This document shows positions 44,729 to 53,531 of a stretch of DNA of 58,686 nt, one piece after another. Within the stretch, counting starts at the first letter, position 1, and the number at the start of each line of letters is the position of its first letter. The translations under genes and the position numbers were made by a program. This stretch comes from Coprococcus sp. (GTDB lineage: Bacteria; Bacillota; Clostridia; Lachnospirales; Lachnospiraceae): contig JAGBHU010000002.1 of the NCBI GenBank assembly GCA_017935345.1, positions 1 to 58,686 on the forward strand. The letters run 5' to 3'. The notes under the pieces are model-generated. The model was not told where the DNA came from. It saw only the letters and a list, made by a program, of their open reading frames with translations, and did no database searches.

Positions 44729-46492
44729 TTATTCTTCGTCTACCTCGATGACTTCATATTCGTCATCTGCTCTCAATATTAACTTGTGGTTTAGGAACTT
44801 CTCGATATCGAAATGGTTCCTCTTATCATAATCAGATGTCAGCCTGTAATTTGGATGCTTGGTGATGTCGTACTTATCCGAAAAGAACGGACGCACACCT
44901 CTTACCTGCACGATACATTTGCTGCCATCCATGACAGCCAGCTCATCAATGCTCATTAAATCCTTGCCAAGCTTCTGATAATTCAAATTGTAGCTCATGT
45001 TGCTACCACGCGATTCCCCGGTATTAAACATATCAATGGTCTCTTTACCAAGGGAAGCGTTCAAATCCTTTAAGGTGGTCTGCTCTGAGCCACCAAGGAA
45101 TATCTGAGAATCCATGTTACCGATAATCGTATCGGCATTGTCCTTATATATCGCTTTCAACTGTGATTTTGCCTGCAATACCAGGCATGCAGAAATCTCT
45201 CTGCTTCGGATGGTTGCCACCAACTTTTCCAGATTTGGAATCTGACCGATATTGGCACACTCATCAATCAGGCATCGTACATGCACCGGAAGTCTTCCTC
45301 CGTACACATCATCCGCCTTTTCACACAGCAGATTAAACAGCTGCGTATAAACCATAGAAATCAAAAAATTGAAGGTTGCATCTGTATCTGACATAATCAG
45401 AAACAGTGCTGTCTTCTTATCTCCCAGAGTATCCAGCTCCAGCTCATCATAGGCAGTAATATCACGAAGCTCCTTAATATCAAATGGCGCAAGTCTTGCA
45501 CCACAGGATACCAGAATCGACTTCGCTGTCTTGCCTGCAGCCAGCTTGTATTTCGCATACTGTCTCACTGCAAAATGGTCCGGATTCTGTTTCTCCAATT
45601 CCTCAAACATCAAATCTACCGGATTCTTGAATTCCTCATCATCCTCTCGAACCTCCATCGCATTTATCATCTCAAGGAGTGTAGAGAAGTTCTGCTCTTC
45701 CTCCGGAGCCTCATAATGGATATATCCGATAAGTGCTGTGTAAAGCAACGTCTCTGCTTTCAGCCAGAATTCGTCACCACCCTTGCTTTCTCCCTTTGTA
45801 TTTGCGATAAGCGTCGTTACCAGCTTTAGAATATCCTTCTCAGAGTGGATATAAGCAAAAGGGTTATAGTGCATCGACTTCTTGAAATTGATGGTATTAA
45901 AAATCTTAATCCGGTAATTATTCTTCAAAAGGGCATTTCCACACTCACATGCGATACTGCCCTTCGGATCAGTTACAACGTAGCTCGAATGCATCTGTAA
46001 AAGGTTCGGTTTCAGCCAGAATCTTGTCTTACCGGAACCGGAGCCACCCACTATCAGTACATTCTTGTTTCTCGCATATTTCGGCTGCGAGGGCCTGCTG
46101 TTCATGGTAATGCGCTCTGACTGAGAAAGAATCACATTCTGCGCAAACACCTTATCCTCAAAGGGCTCAATATCAGCATGTGTTCCCCACCGGGCAGAAC
46201 CGTACTCCACGTTATGTCTGTACTTTTTTGCATTTTTCCCCTTAAGATAGACCGCTACACGAAGAATCACTCCGATAGCAATACCTATCACCAAATCTAA
46301 GGGATGCAAGCTTGGCAATGGATTCGAAAATGCCTCCATAATCAATCCGCCCAGCACAATGCTCTGTACCTTCTCGGACATATTCTCGCCCACTGCCATT
46401 CTCCAAATCTCTCCAACATTTGTAGCCAGTAATCCAATAATCACATAAGGCAGATTCAGGATTAGCAGCTTTTTAAGCTTCTTTGTACTCAT
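44729..46492 (-). CDS. virD4: VirD4/TraG coupling protein
   Basis: 587 residues. Two membrane helices lie at the N-terminus, Walker A GGSGSGKT is followed by VVTDPKGSI, and the LIDECANIGQIPNLEKLVATIR segment holds Walker B. This is the type IV coupling ATPase that brings the relaxase-DNA complex to the channel. It overlaps the PcfB gene by four bases (ATGA). Confidence 0.96.
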   Translation of the reverse strand: MSTKKLKKLLILNLPYVIIGLLATNVGEIWRMAVGENMSEKVQSIVLGGLIMEAFSNPLPSLHPLDLVIGIAIGVILRVAVYLKGKNAKKYRHNVEYGSARWGTHADIEPFEDKVFAQNVILSQSERITMNSRPSQPKYARNKNVLIVGGSGSGKTRFWLKPNLLQMHSSYVVTDPKGSIACECGNALLKNNYRIKIFNTINFKKSMHYNPFAYIHSEKDILKLVTTLIANTKGESKGGDEFWLKAETLLYTALIGYIHYEAPEEEQNFSTLLEMINAMEVREDDEEFKNPVDLMFEELEKQNPDHFAVRQYAKYKLAAGKTAKSILVSCGARLAPFDIKELRDITAYDELELDTLGDKKTALFLIMSDTDATFNFLISMVYTQLFNLLCEKADDVYGGRLPVHVRCLIDECANIGQIPNLEKLVATIRSREISACLVLQAKSQLKAIYKDNADTIIGNMDSQIFLGGSEQTTLKDLNASLGKETIDMFNTGESRGSNMSYNLNYQKLGKDLMSIDELAVMDGSKCIVQVRGVRPFFSDKYDITKHPNYRLTSDYDKRNHFDIEKFLNHKLILRADDEYEVIEVDEE

Positions 46493-46992
46493 CGGCTCTT
46501 CTCCTTTTTCTTCTCATGTTCCTTTTTTGGCATGCTCGCTACCAGCTCCTTAAACTTCTTAAGAGCCTTCAACAAGCTAGGTCGATTCTGAGACTGCTTC
46601 TTCATCTGCTTTGCGGTATATTCAGCCAGCACCTGGGCAATGGCATCCGCATCACGGGCTTTGAAGAAAACCATATACTTTGTCGGTGTAACTGTCTTGT
46701 CCTTCACAATGGCAAAATCTACACCATATTTCTTTGCAATACGCTCGAAATCCTTAAGGCCTGTTTCTCCCACCGGCAAGCTGGATACGCCCTGGTTCTG
46801 ACCAATCAACTGCTTGATAGTCTGCTTTCCCTGAATACGGTCATCCTTCGTAGCTTTCATGTCCTTCTTTCGACGATGCTCCCCAAGAAATGTTTCCATA
46901 CCCTTCGTCAACGTATTCGCACTCAGCTTTGTAGTCGAAAAGACCAGTCTCACGGCTTTCTCAGCAACTTCTTCATTTACCAAAACTCTCAC
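46489..46992 (-). CDS. PcfB/DUF3801 family protein
   Basis: 167 residues from a GTG at 46992 near an AGGAAGG ribosome site. The region GLKDFERIAKKYGVDFAIVKDKT...YMVFFKARDADAI matches the PcfB/DUF3801 layout, with a basic C-terminus. PcfB is a relaxase accessory factor in pCF10. It is coupled to VirD4 by a four-base overlap. Confidence 0.88.
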   Translation of the reverse strand: MRVLVNEEVAEKAVRLVFSTTKLSANTLTKGMETFLGEHRRKKDMKATKDDRIQGKQTIKQLIGQNQGVSSLPVGETGLKDFERIAKKYGVDFAIVKDKTVTPTKYMVFFKARDADAIAQVLAEYTAKQMKKQSQNRPSLLKALKKFKELVASMPKKEHEKKKEKSR

Positions 46993-47012
46993 TTCCTTCC
47001 TGCTTCATCATC

Positions 47013-47345
47013 TTAAAGGTACCCAGTGATACCCTCCATAGATGTCACAATAAGCTTCGCCTTTTTCGCAATGGTGATATCATCCTTCATTTCCTCTGAA
47101 ACGCGACTACCACACACCACTAAAAATCTTGCTCTGCGAAGGAGTTCCTCCTCCATTTCCTTCTGCAGCTTATGTGCATCCGGATTTTCATCTGTAAAGA
47201 TTCCGCTGAATGCAAGCACCGGACAAATAGGAATATATCCATTATCCGCTAATACCTGACAATACTTTCTCGCTTCCTCTTCCGCTTCAAAACGATTCTT
47301 ACTCCATGCTGCAGTTACATATGCTCTGGGTAATGTTCTACTCAT
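47013..47345 (-). CDS. DUF4406-like small protein
   Basis: 110 residues with a Rossmann-type pattern (RAYVTAAWSKNRFEAEEEARKYC...YIPICPVLAFSG...RARFLVVCGSRVSEEMKDDI), related to nucleoside 2-deoxyribosyltransferase-like and SLOG-like folds grouped under DUF4406/DUF7768. A GGAGG lies seven bases before the start. The substrate is unknown; some members modify nucleotides. Confidence 0.75.
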   Translation of the reverse strand: MSRTLPRAYVTAAWSKNRFEAEEEARKYCQVLADNGYIPICPVLAFSGIFTDENPDAHKLQKEMEEELLRRARFLVVCGSRVSEEMKDDITIAKKAKLIVTSMEGITGYL

Positions 47346-47354
47346 AAACGCCTC

Positions 47355-47768
47355 CTAATCCACCTGATATGCCGGTAATTCATACTGTCCGGCACACACA
47401 CTGGTAATTCTGCTGACATACTCAGTAAATGCCGCTTCCAATTCGTCACGGTTCATGCACTGTACGCCGTTTTCTGACTTCATAATCAGGCATTCACCCA
47501 TAATCAAATTCTGACCATCCACCTTCACTGCACTCTCTGCAGGATAGATAATGATATAATCTGTCTTGCCCATCATTGCAGACATACACTGCTCGGCATA
47601 ATCATCAATTATACCCAATGCCCCTTCATAATCCATGAGCCAAAGAGATTTCTTTGTGCTGATATACAGGGCTGCTTTTTTCGGAAGAGCAGGTGCAACA
47701 GCAGCGAATTTAAATCCTACATCTGCATCTCCTTCAATTCTTACCTTTACGCTTTCCATCGTATTCAT
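47355..47768 (-). CDS. Unknown ICE protein
   Basis: 137 residues, mixed alpha/beta, no motif recognised. The start may be at 47768 or 47759, since a single AAGGAG serves both poorly. It sits between RepA and the DUF4406-like gene in the transfer operon. Confidence 0.7.
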   Translation of the reverse strand: MNTMESVKVRIEGDADVGFKFAAVAPALPKKAALYISTKKSLWLMDYEGALGIIDDYAEQCMSAMMGKTDYIIIYPAESAVKVDGQNLIMGECLIMKSENGVQCMNRDELEAAFTEYVSRITSVCAGQYELPAYQVD

Positions 47769-47774
47769 CTCTCC

Positions 47775-48641
47775 TTATATTCTTCCATTGGCTCTGTCAT
47801 TATTGAACATCGCCGTGTAATAGTTGTTGATTGTTAACGGTGCATTATAAAGCATCGCAAGCAGATACTGCTTGATATTGCGAACCTCTGTACCGTTCTT
47901 TTCCATGCAGTCTAAGACATACTGAATATGACCATAATCCAGCTTCATAAACTGACTTTTTACCACTGCCAGGGACTTCTGATCTCCGGCAATACGGATG
48001 GTCTTACTCTTTGAGCAGACGGTATCCACTAATAAATCCAAAATCTCATCTAGTTCCCGACACTGATAGGGATATTGTTGCTTAAGAGCCTGATATTCCA
48101 ATCGCTCAATGAAATATTGCTTGCATGCATCCCTCTCATCCATATCGCTATCTCCCGATAAGATAAGATTAGTCTCACTAATATCAGTATTATTAAACTC
48201 AGTATTATTACATCGTACTTTCTCCGAGCCTAGAGTCGTACCTTCTACGAGTCCAGAGTCGGAGTTTTTACGAGTCAAGACTCGGAGATTCTCCGAGTGG
48301 ATAAAATTCTTCACATAGATAAGCACCGGTTTTCCCTGTCCCTGACGTTTACGTTCTATCAAACCATGCTTCTCCAGCTCTACTAGCATCTTGGTAGCGG
48401 TCTTATCACTACAATTCAGTGAAATCATGATATTATCGAGTGTGAACACCACATAAATGCGTCCATTCTCATCAACCCAGCCATTCCTTTGGGATAAAGA
48501 AACCCTGTCTAGGAGCAAGCCATAGAGAAGCTTGGCATCTGATGAAAGTTTCCGAAACTCCTCTTCCGTGCATAGCACCTTGGGAACCTTATAGAATACA
48601 AACTGCTCTGACTGCTCCTCATAGAAGTAGTCATATTTCAT
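47775..48641 (-). CDS. RepA_N-type initiator with internal iterons
   Basis: 288 residues. The N-terminal RepA_N-like part has YKVPKVLCTEEEFRKLSSDAKLLYGLLLDRVSLSQRNGW followed by a winged-helix segment (NIMISLNCSDKTATKMLVELEKHGLIERKRQGQGKPVLIYV). The C-terminal region (about 165-288) is of the DUF6017 type. Between the two parts lies the iteron array at 48221-48309. RepA_N initiators bind iterons within their own gene and start plasmid-like replication, so this ICE may replicate autonomously after excision. Confidence 0.88.
   Translation of the reverse strand: MKYDYFYEEQSEQFVFYKVPKVLCTEEEFRKLSSDAKLLYGLLLDRVSLSQRNGWVDENGRIYVVFTLDNIMISLNCSDKTATKMLVELEKHGLIERKRQGQGKPVLIYVKNFIHSENLRVLTRKNSDSGLVEGTTLGSEKVRCNNTEFNNTDISETNLILSGDSDMDERDACKQYFIERLEYQALKQQYPYQCRELDEILDLLVDTVCSKSKTIRIAGDQKSLAVVKSQFMKLDYGHIQYVLDCMEKNGTEVRNIKQYLLAMLYNAPLTINNYYTAMFNNDRANGRI
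48221..48309. repeat. Four intragenic 23-bp iterons in the first RepA gene
   Basis: Copies start at 48221, 48244, 48267 and 48290, each exactly 23 bases apart, with core CGAG...GAGTCGGAG; the third contains a perfect CGAGTCAAGACTCG palindrome. An AT-rich tract with direct repeats of CAGTATTATTA (48185-48195 and 48200-48210) lies beside them, as a possible unwinding region. They encode the linker between RepA_N and DUF6017. RepA_N replicons are known to have origins inside the rep gene. Confidence 0.8.
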
Positions 48642-48644
48642 GTG

Positions 48645-48809
48645 TTACCCTTTCTTTTTCATAAGCTGCGCATAGCAGGGAAAGCAGAGCTCTCTGCCTC
48701 TTCCATAAGGGCATGGATTCTTGCAATTTCTAGGAGAGGGAACCGCACTCGGCTCCCTCTTAGGTACTGCACTGATTTGTCCCTGCTTATAATCGTTTCT
48801 ACCGGACAT
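48645..48809 (-). CDS. Small zinc-binding protein
   Basis: 54 residues: a polar N-terminal half and then CKNPCPYGRGRELCFPCYAQL, a C-X3-C-X9-C-X2-C putative zinc site. Its ATG shares one base with the upstream stop (TAATG), so it is translationally coupled to the DUF5688 gene. A stop four bases before the RepA start makes it the link between the two. Confidence 0.65.
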   Translation of the reverse strand: MSGRNDYKQGQISAVPKREPSAVPSPRNCKNPCPYGRGRELCFPCYAQLMKKKG

Positions 48810-49888
48810 TACAGTGCTTCTCCTCCCTTTACTTTAGCAGCTTTCTCTACAGCATCCTTCTTTGGCTGCTTTGCCACCTCATCCTTTTTCGCCTTAAGGT
48901 CTCCCAAAACGGAGCCCTTGTCCTCTTTCTCAGATGAGAGGTCAGCTTCCTTAGCCTGCTGGCGTGCTTCGAATTTCTCCGCAAGCTCAAAGATATGCTC
49001 CTTGCTATCGTAGTGATATACGCTGTCAGTAAGCTTTTCTTCCGGAGCAACCTGCGTAGCATTTACCTCTTCCACCATAGCCTTCAAATCTCTGAAATTT
49101 GCACTGCCATCATCTTTTACTAACAGCACCTCGTGCACAGATGAAGGTAAAATGAAGAAGTCACCGCCAAGTCTTTCAGCGGCCTGGTCCATAAATTCCT
49201 GATAAGCGATTACCCCGGCTCCGGAAATTTTGTCCGGTACCGTAGCAACATACATCATCTCATCACGAGGAAATTCATCGATTCCAAACATCTCTGCAGC
49301 ATCAGCTCCCATCATATCAACCATGATTTCACTCATGCCCTTGATAACCACAGGTCTAAGCTCCGGTGCATTCTCCAAAGCATCTGCATGAAGCTGTTCC
49401 GGAGTGACTCCCATCTTATCCAACAACTCATTGGTAACAAGAATAGTTGCTCTTCCGGTGGTGTCACTCTCTACAACAAATCTGTAAACCACTGCCATAT
49501 CCTCCATCTCCTGATGAGGAACCTTGGCAAGCAGGTCCGCATTTCTGTCTGCCGCTACAACCTCCATAGAAATCTTGTCCTTCATCTGCTCATAATCAGT
49601 AAGTGACTGAACATCAAAGGTTGGCATGTTGGAAAGGTGATCCTCAACCTTGTGAGTAACCTGCTCTACAATCTCATCGAATCCAACACCGTTTTCGTAA
49701 GCCTCAGCAAAAACTCCCAAGTTCATGTTCATGCCGATGTTGCTTCCTTCCGGAGTCACCGTGATTGCTTCGTAGGTTTCATTCATCTTCTCAACCGTAT
49801 TGACGGAGATGCTTACTTCGTTGCCTCTTTCATAAAGACGCTCCTGCAAAGCTTCCACGAACTCATTCTTAAACTCTTCGTAATTCAT
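48809..49888 (-). CDS. DUF5688 family protein
   Basis: 359 residues. It opens with MNYEEFKNEFVEALQERL, followed by VSISVNTVEKMNETYEAITVTPEG and a two-domain alpha/beta body; the C-terminus is charged. The pattern matches DUF5688, common in CTn-like elements. The function is not known. It is the first gene of the transfer operon. Confidence 0.8.
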   Translation of the reverse strand: MNYEEFKNEFVEALQERLYERGNEVSISVNTVEKMNETYEAITVTPEGSNIGMNMNLGVFAEAYENGVGFDEIVEQVTHKVEDHLSNMPTFDVQSLTDYEQMKDKISMEVVAADRNADLLAKVPHQEMEDMAVVYRFVVESDTTGRATILVTNELLDKMGVTPEQLHADALENAPELRPVVIKGMSEIMVDMMGADAAEMFGIDEFPRDEMMYVATVPDKISGAGVIAYQEFMDQAAERLGGDFFILPSSVHEVLLVKDDGSANFRDLKAMVEEVNATQVAPEEKLTDSVYHYDSKEHIFELAEKFEARQQAKEADLSSEKEDKGSVLGDLKAKKDEVAKQPKKDAVEKAAKVKGGEAL

Positions 49889-50077
49889 TGCTTTCTTTTC
49901 TCCTTTACTTTTCTACAATCCATCAGGTCGTCACCTGATTTTGAGCATAAGAAAAGCGCCATACCCATAACCGGTTAAGGCTATGAGCTGACGCTCCTTA
50001 GTTGCTCTATTCTTTTGCAAAAGAAATGGACTCGGCACCGGGCTCATTTCTGATGTCCCATCGCTTTGTCCATTATA
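49889..50077 (-). promoter_or_regulatory. Promoter and structured leader of the transfer operon
   Basis: A TATAAT -10 on the minus strand (50072-50077) lacks a good -35, so it may need an activator. The leader of about 175 bases holds a perfect ATCAGGT/ACCTGAT hairpin (49922-49939) and a longer imperfect hairpin (49951-49995, AGCG..GCGCT stem) ending in TTTTCTT, which resembles an attenuator or weak terminator. The DUF5688 gene starts just after. Antitermination of transfer genes is a plausible control. Confidence 0.5.
49951..49995 (-). terminator. Terminator-like hairpin in the transfer leader
   Basis: On the minus strand AGCGTCAGCTCATAGCC and GGTTATGGGTATGGCGCT can pair imperfectly, then TTTTCTTATG follows. 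The T-run is short, so termination may be partial. Confidence 0.5.
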
Positions 50078-50198
50078 AATATATCACACTTAAAATCCGA
50101 AAAAAAGCGGGACTTTGGAGTGAATTAAGGTGAATTTGGGGTGGAATTTCATGGTTTTAGTAAAAAAGCGCTTGCTCCTAACTACTCTGTCTCAATTA

Positions 50199-51011
50199 TT
50201 ACAATTCCTCCGCCTTGACAAACCACTCTGGCTTGATACATGCATCATCCGAAAGCCTTAATATAAGATTTTCATCACACACAAAGCTACTTCCTCTCCA
50301 TTCATCGTATAATCTTAATATTGCATAATGTAAAAATACTACTGTCTTTTCGGTAACAGTTTCTGGTGGGTATCCCATGTCAAATATCACATCCGTCATT
50401 GGAATCAAATATTCAATACAATAATATTTACTGTTATTATAATAATCAGTACTCATACCATGTATATCAAGAAGACTTTCAATATTTTCTACCAATTCGG
50501 GACAATACGACAATGGAGTGAAATACTGGTTTTTCTCTAAATATGACCGAAACGCAAACCCGTTTACACAGTAATCTTGAGTCTTGTTATATCCCAATCT
50601 GGATCTAAGATAATAAATGTTTCCGCCATCATATCTAAACTCATCCTCAAGAAGCTGCAACTCTCCTTTATAATACAAATCAATATGACCTTCGTTCGTT
50701 TTAAAAGTTACCTTATATTTTTTGAAGAAATCAGATAGAGGAGAGTTTTCTAACAAAAGCTGTTCTAGATTATTATTTGCTTTTATGTCGGTTCCTTCCA
50801 ATCTTCGAGAAAGATGGAACATCTGTATATATTCAAGTGTCTCACTTACACCATAATCAGACAGAAAATCTCTAACCCATTCCCATGGTTCCTTTTCCGT
50901 ATCTTCATAAATTGACACAAACATCCTTGTCATCTCACCAGCTGAAAGATTTAATAATTCCATTACTCCCCGTTTCAAGAAGTTTTGTGTTGTAGCATCT
51001 ATATATTTCAT
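50199..51011 (-). CDS. Unknown cargo protein
   Basis: 270 residues, acidic, soluble, with many aromatic residues (Tyr, Phe). No family or catalytic motif is recognised. It is AT-richer than the surrounding transfer genes by eye, and it lies at one end of the accessory pocket next to AbiE. The start is supported by GAGGCGG upstream. Confidence 0.72.
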   Translation of the reverse strand: MKYIDATTQNFLKRGVMELLNLSAGEMTRMFVSIYEDTEKEPWEWVRDFLSDYGVSETLEYIQMFHLSRRLEGTDIKANNNLEQLLLENSPLSDFFKKYKVTFKTNEGHIDLYYKGELQLLEDEFRYDGGNIYYLRSRLGYNKTQDYCVNGFAFRSYLEKNQYFTPLSYCPELVENIESLLDIHGMSTDYYNNSKYYCIEYLIPMTDVIFDMGYPPETVTEKTVVFLHYAILRLYDEWRGSSFVCDENLILRLSDDACIKPEWFVKAEEL

Positions 51012-51088
51012 TATTTATCCGCCTCTTTTTTAATGTAATAAAAACAAATTTGCACTTGTCTCCCAATGCCCTTCAAACGAAAAATATG

Positions 51089-51946
51089 TTATTTTCCTAT
51101 ATACTTACCAATAGACACTCTTTCTCCATCTACAATAAATTCTCCATCTCGAAATGCCGATAGTATCGCATAAGAGGTTGCATCCAATATTCCTTTGTTT
51201 TTATCTTGCAACAAGAGATTTATTTCTTTCATTAAATCCTCTGTAGTCAATTCTTTTATTTGATTTTCAAACTCAATCCTCTGCTTTTCATCCATATCCG
51301 ATATGGCAGAATTCTTAAGAAGATTTATGCAGCCTACAAGTGTTACTGCACTTCTCTTTGTCAATGCAACTATCTGTTCAAATTCAGATTGAGTAATTTC
51401 TATTTTATCCGTTGTTTCTTGCTCTGCTTGTGTTGAATCCATGCTCCCCGCCACTTTAACAGAATTATGCGCCTTTTCGTAATGCCGTTCTGCTTCGATA
51501 ATTTGTAACGCCTTGGGTTGCTCTCCTTTTATTGCTGGTTTCATTGCTGAGAGGAAAACAGATATATCCCTTCCAACATTCTTCGCTTTTTGTCTAGCAG
51601 CCGGAACAACTTTTTCATTCATCCAAATTTCTAAATATTGAAAACCAATATTCAGAAATTGTTCAATAGCTTCTCTAGCCACAGGAACAACTATATCCTC
51701 AACAACAACCTGCTTCCAAGTTCTAGGTGCCATTTCATCATCAATATCAATTTGTAATTCTTCTGCTCTTATATATTCGACCTCATCAACTTCAATAAGT
51801 TCAAGCGGCCCATTTAAATCATTATTGCCATCGGTAAACTGTAGAGCAGCTTTTGTACCATCAGGATTTACTTTTGTATTCACATGACTTCCCTTTTTCC
51901 GCACAACACGATAAAGTTTCTCGTCTACCTCTTTTTCATCACTCAT
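51089..51946 (-). CDS. Unknown cargo protein with helical C-terminus
   Basis: About 285 residues from the ATG at 51946, which has AGGTGG seven bases upstream; in-frame ATGs reach to 51973. The N-terminal 80 residues are beta-rich, the middle has an amphipathic helix (IVVPVAREAIEQFLNIGFQYLEIWM) and the C-terminus is helical. No family is recognised. It lies beside the AbiE pair and may be part of another defence or toxin-antitoxin unit. Confidence 0.7.
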   Translation of the reverse strand: MSDEKEVDEKLYRVVRKKGSHVNTKVNPDGTKAALQFTDGNNDLNGPLELIEVDEVEYIRAEELQIDIDDEMAPRTWKQVVVEDIVVPVAREAIEQFLNIGFQYLEIWMNEKVVPAARQKAKNVGRDISVFLSAMKPAIKGEQPKALQIIEAERHYEKAHNSVKVAGSMDSTQAEQETTDKIEITQSEFEQIVALTKRSAVTLVGCINLLKNSAISDMDEKQRIEFENQIKELTTEDLMKEINLLLQDKNKGILDATSYAILSAFRDGEFIVDGERVSIGKYIGK

Positions 51947-52029
51947 CATAGTCCCACCTACCATTTCATCCATTTATTCTATATGCATCATAATAATTGC
52001 TCATCAAACTTCTAAATTCACATACCTAT

Positions 52030-52872
52030 TTACCTTCTACACACATAATAGAGTTCTTTCACCGAACTCATTATGGTATCCCACAAAATATCTTCAGCAT
52101 AAGAAAACTTCTTCTGATAAGAAGCCCACAAATTCTGCATAATCGGAACATTCTGTAGCTCATCGAATATTTCCTCAGCATCACTCAAATATCGCTCTGA
52201 TTCTCTTTTCTTAGCAGTTGCCTGCAAAGCATCACGCAACACCTGCGCATCCAGCGTATTACCGTATAGTTTAAGCAATATATGGATATCATAAAAATCT
52301 CTCATACGAGTATTGGTGATATTTCTTGAAATCACAGTTTCCAATTTCTCAGCTAATACAGTCTCCAAATTGTATGCCCAAACATCAATAGAACGCTCCT
52401 CTAACATAAGCTTGAAGCTGTACTGAATCTCCCTCGGTGTTATAACATCCCCGGTAGAAATATCAATCTTTAATGGCGTTCTCACGCCATCAAACTCGGT
52501 TTCCATACTGACTCTCACGCCCGGATAATCTGCTTCATCCATAATCTCCGAAATTTGCTTAATGCGAAATGTTACGCCATCCTCCAACGGAACAGAAACA
52601 ATATCTGATATGATTCGTTCCACCGCTTCCACATTAACATCTGCCCCTTTGATTGTCGCATCTATATCCATCGTCGCACGAGCATCCAGACCAACCATTG
52701 CAGCTACCAACATTCCACCTTTCAGAATAAATTTATCTTTATACTGTGAAACTGACATTCTCTCCAAAAAGCGTTCCATCATGTAATTACGCATCAGAAT
52801 CTGTGCATCTGCTGACTTCTTCTTTGATAAATTACGAATTAAATCCTTTAACTGCTTCGCTGTATTTATCAT
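52030..52872 (-). CDS. abiEii: AbiEii-type nucleotidyltransferase toxin
   Basis: 280 residues of the AbiEii/AbiGii type IV toxin family. The motif LKGGMLVAAMVGLDARATMDIDATIKG contains the G[GS] and DxD elements, and further conserved stretches (PGVRVSMETEF, LAEKLETVISR, RDFYDIHIL) follow. AbiEii inhibits growth with a nucleotidyltransferase activity, here probably after phage infection. It overlaps the AbiEi gene by four bases (ATGA). Confidence 0.92.
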   Translation of the reverse strand: MINTAKQLKDLIRNLSKKKSADAQILMRNYMMERFLERMSVSQYKDKFILKGGMLVAAMVGLDARATMDIDATIKGADVNVEAVERIISDIVSVPLEDGVTFRIKQISEIMDEADYPGVRVSMETEFDGVRTPLKIDISTGDVITPREIQYSFKLMLEERSIDVWAYNLETVLAEKLETVISRNITNTRMRDFYDIHILLKLYGNTLDAQVLRDALQATAKKRESERYLSDAEEIFDELQNVPIMQNLWASYQKKFSYAEDILWDTIMSSVKELYYVCRR

Positions 52873-53462
52873 AGCAAAACCTCCAAATACTGTCGTAAAA
52901 TTTTATCTACTCGAAACATCGTTGCATATTGCATAAGCAATCGCAAATCCTTATCTTTCCTTTTTGCATACTGCTTTAGTGCAGTCTGAAAAGTCTGAAT
53001 TTCTGTATTATTTCGATTTCGGATAATATCACAGATTGTTCTCTCCATGTTATAGACTGGAACCGAATGACCAAACGGTGTCTGCATCATAACAATCCCC
53101 TCTCCATGTAGCTCCCTTTTTACAGTATATACCTTAATTCCGTCCTCCTTGAGCCTAGATGGATTGTAACCGGTCTTTACCGTAATCTCATATTCCATAG
53201 GTTCCCTATCAGACAAATCATGCAAAAAAAGCGCAGTCTCATGAGAAAACACTGCCTGTTCACATCTCAAATGCACCATATACATAGCATCAATCCATGT
53301 ATCCTTAGTTGCATATACACCATGCGCAATCTGTTCCATCTCATTATCTCTGATGTACTGATACAACACTGGTTTAGAAATTCCAAGAGCTATTACCTGC
53401 GATGTTTGAATCATTCCATCATTTGTTTGAATTAAATTTTTAATTTGTTCATTCTGCGTCAC
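52869..53462 (-). CDS. abiEi: AbiEi-type antitoxin and transcriptional repressor
   Basis: 197 residues from a GTG at 53462. The N-terminal winged-helix part (IKNLIQTNDGMIQTSQVIALGISKPVLYQYIRDNEM) is followed by the AbiEi domain with SRLKEDGIKVYTV and a C-terminal helical part. AbiEi prevents toxicity without binding the toxin directly and represses its own operon by binding inverted repeats; such a repeat lies upstream at 53481-53508. Confidence 0.92.
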   Translation of the reverse strand: MTQNEQIKNLIQTNDGMIQTSQVIALGISKPVLYQYIRDNEMEQIAHGVYATKDTWIDAMYMVHLRCEQAVFSHETALFLHDLSDREPMEYEITVKTGYNPSRLKEDGIKVYTVKRELHGEGIVMMQTPFGHSVPVYNMERTICDIIRNRNNTEIQTFQTALKQYAKRKDKDLRLLMQYATMFRVDKILRQYLEVLL

Positions 53463-53480
53463 GGCTCCTCACTTCCTTTC

Positions 53481-53517
53481 GTGCTAATATTATATTCTGA
53501 ATTAGCACAAAAGTAAA
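53481..53517 (-). promoter_or_regulatory. AbiE promoter with operator inverted repeat
   Basis: On the minus strand TTTACT (53512-53517), a 17-base spacer and a perfect TATAAT (53489-53494) form a good promoter. The perfect inverted repeat GTGCTAAT/ATTAGCAC (53481-53488 and 53501-53508) straddles the -10, so AbiEi binding would block RNA polymerase. Confidence 0.8.
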
Positions 53518-53531
53518 TATGTATTTTATTA

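Noticed and set aside
48221-48309. Iterons considered as a CRISPR array
   Set aside because: The unit is 23 bases without spacers and lies in an open coding frame; no cas gene is present.
38778-48641. Plus-strand ORFs over 60 codons within the transfer genes
   Set aside because: They are antisense shadows of well-supported minus-strand genes, without ribosome sites or domains.
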